NCBI RefSeq assembly: GCF_000275845.1
Contig: NW_006766945.1
Coordinates: 60,668-103,718 of the forward strand
From: Dichomitus squalens LYAD-421 SS1
Lineage: Eukaryota; Basidiomycota; Agaricomycetes; Polyporales; Polyporaceae
DNA length: 43,051 nucleotides
Direction of reading: 5' to 3'
The notes under the pieces were generated by a model that ran no database searches, was not told the DNA's origin, and saw nothing but the letters and a program-made list of their open reading frames with translations. The position numbers and the translations under genes were made by a program. Positions 42,351 through 43,051 of this stretch are shown here, piece after piece; position 1 is the stretch's first letter, and each line of letters opens with the position of its first letter.

Positions 42351-43051
42351 ATGCCCCAGGACGCTACCAGGCGAGGACCGGCAGCATCGCCACAAACCGC
42401 CTCGCAGACAAGAAAGACATCGACAACTGTAGCGACAGGCGCACCGCCTACCAAGCAACTGCGGTCCACACCGGCTACAGCCACCTTTACGGCAGCGGTG
42501 GACAAGATTCAGACCATGGACGAAGCTCTCGCTGTCTTGCGGAAAAATCAGATGGTACCGGCGGCTGGAGAACCCATGGCGGAGGGCCTCATCACGGGCC
42601 TTCATCATGTAGGAGTGGGACTCTCAGGGAAGATGGCATGGGCGTCGGAGTGTTGCATAGCATTAGCCGTCTATGCCAAGGCGGTCATAGAGAGCGCGGT
42701 AAGCAAATCATTGACGGAAGCTGTACTCACCCGCTTTGAGTCGCAGACGAAAGAACTCATCGGCACCCTGGAGGCGAGGGTGGCCGCCGCTGGCGACCAT
42801 ATTGCTGAACTCGCAAACGAGCTGGCAGGGGTTGCGGAATGCGCAAAGGAGAAGATCGAAGGGGCTGTAGAGAACATTCAGGAGGCAGGATGCGCAGGCC
42901 TCCCCCTCGGTGAGTCGTCACCTGTCTCTCTCCCTTTCTCCTATGCGGAGGCTGTAAGAGCAAGCCTCCCGGGTACCACACGAGCTGCGCAGTTGAGTGT
43001 CGTAGACCGGGAGAGCATCCGTGCACGACAGATCCTTATTGATGGCTTCCC
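42351..43051 (+). mobile_element. LINE retrotransposon, ORF1 5' part (Tad-like), cut by window edge
   Basis: An open frame from ATG 42351 runs off the right edge (233 codons) without a stop or intron. The product starts with a Ser/Thr/Pro-rich region. Then comes a long Ala/Glu-rich helical, probably coiled-coil stretch (about residues 115-190, with RVAAAGDHIAELANELAGVA and KEKIEGAVENIQEA). Next are FSYAEAVRA and RESIRARQILIDGF. The SYAEAV and RARQILIDG blocks after a helical region are what I know from ORF1 (gag-like RNA-binding) proteins of basidiomycete LINEs of the Tad1 type. The ORF2 endonuclease/reverse transcriptase would lie to the right. The frame is uninterrupted over 700 nt, so the copy may be young. 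ORF1 identity is by pattern memory. Confidence 0.6.

Noticed and set aside
1..43051. tRNA, rRNA genes and CRISPR arrays
   Set aside because: No convincing tRNA B-box (GGTTCGANTCC) with a foldable partner, no rRNA core sequence, and no regularly spaced repeats were seen; CRISPR is not expected in a fungal genome.

Overview
This window reads as nuclear DNA of a filamentous basidiomycete, most likely a wood-decay Agaricomycete of the Polyporales type. The reasons are many short introns (about 45-65 nt, GT-AG, with CTRAY-like branch sites), short intergenic gaps, and a typical gene set: a sedolisin protease, GH128 and GH71 glucanases, a membrane-anchored copper radical oxidase, a HET-domain protein, families known to me only from mushrooms, and a LINE ORF1. 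Almost every gene here is split. I rebuilt exon structures by hand from splice motifs and reading-frame phase; no transcript or database check was possible.

Layout. 1-768: 3' half of a sedolisin (S53) protease, plus strand. 1384-2816: six-exon HNH-nuclease-like gene, minus strand, with a likely GC-AG intron. 3596-6065: six-exon Ser/Thr kinase, minus strand. 6794-7417: a degenerate telomere-like TTAGGG/TTTGGG array followed by a 546-bp non-autonomous transposon with perfect 8-bp target duplications. 7474-7939: a doubtful two-exon gene. 8316-9466: seven-exon GH128 glucanase with a 13-nt micro-exon. 9467-11975: no firm gene. 11976-15515: single-exon HET-domain protein of 1179 aa with a very long P/Q/S/Y-rich tail. 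17035-19128: five-exon GH71 alpha-1,3-glucanase. 19632-21467: three-exon LanC-like gene. 21468-24887: no firm gene. 24888-27396: three-exon copper radical oxidase. 28620-29857: six-exon alpha/beta hydrolase. 29858-32414: no gene, but repeats and an orphan promoter. 32415-33481: six-exon orphan protein whose introns are all phase 0. 34355-37142: decayed coding-like sequence ending in a second, diverged copy of the same family. 38015-38989: four-exon orphan gene. 39366-41754: eight-exon Puf6/PUM3-type RNA-binding protein. 42351-end: ORF1 of a LINE, cut by the window edge.

How it fits together. The secreted or membrane enzymes (protease, GH128, GH71, copper radical oxidase) suit extracellular polymer breakdown or remodelling of the fungus's own beta-1,3- and alpha-1,3-glucan wall. 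They are interleaved with housekeeping genes (LanC-like, Puf6), a signalling kinase, and a probable self/non-self recognition gene (HET). Nothing indicates an operon or a biosynthetic cluster. The least explained parts are the orphan family with its decayed neighbour (32.4-37.9 kb), the transposon beside telomere-like repeats (6.8-7.4 kb), and the HET protein's tail.
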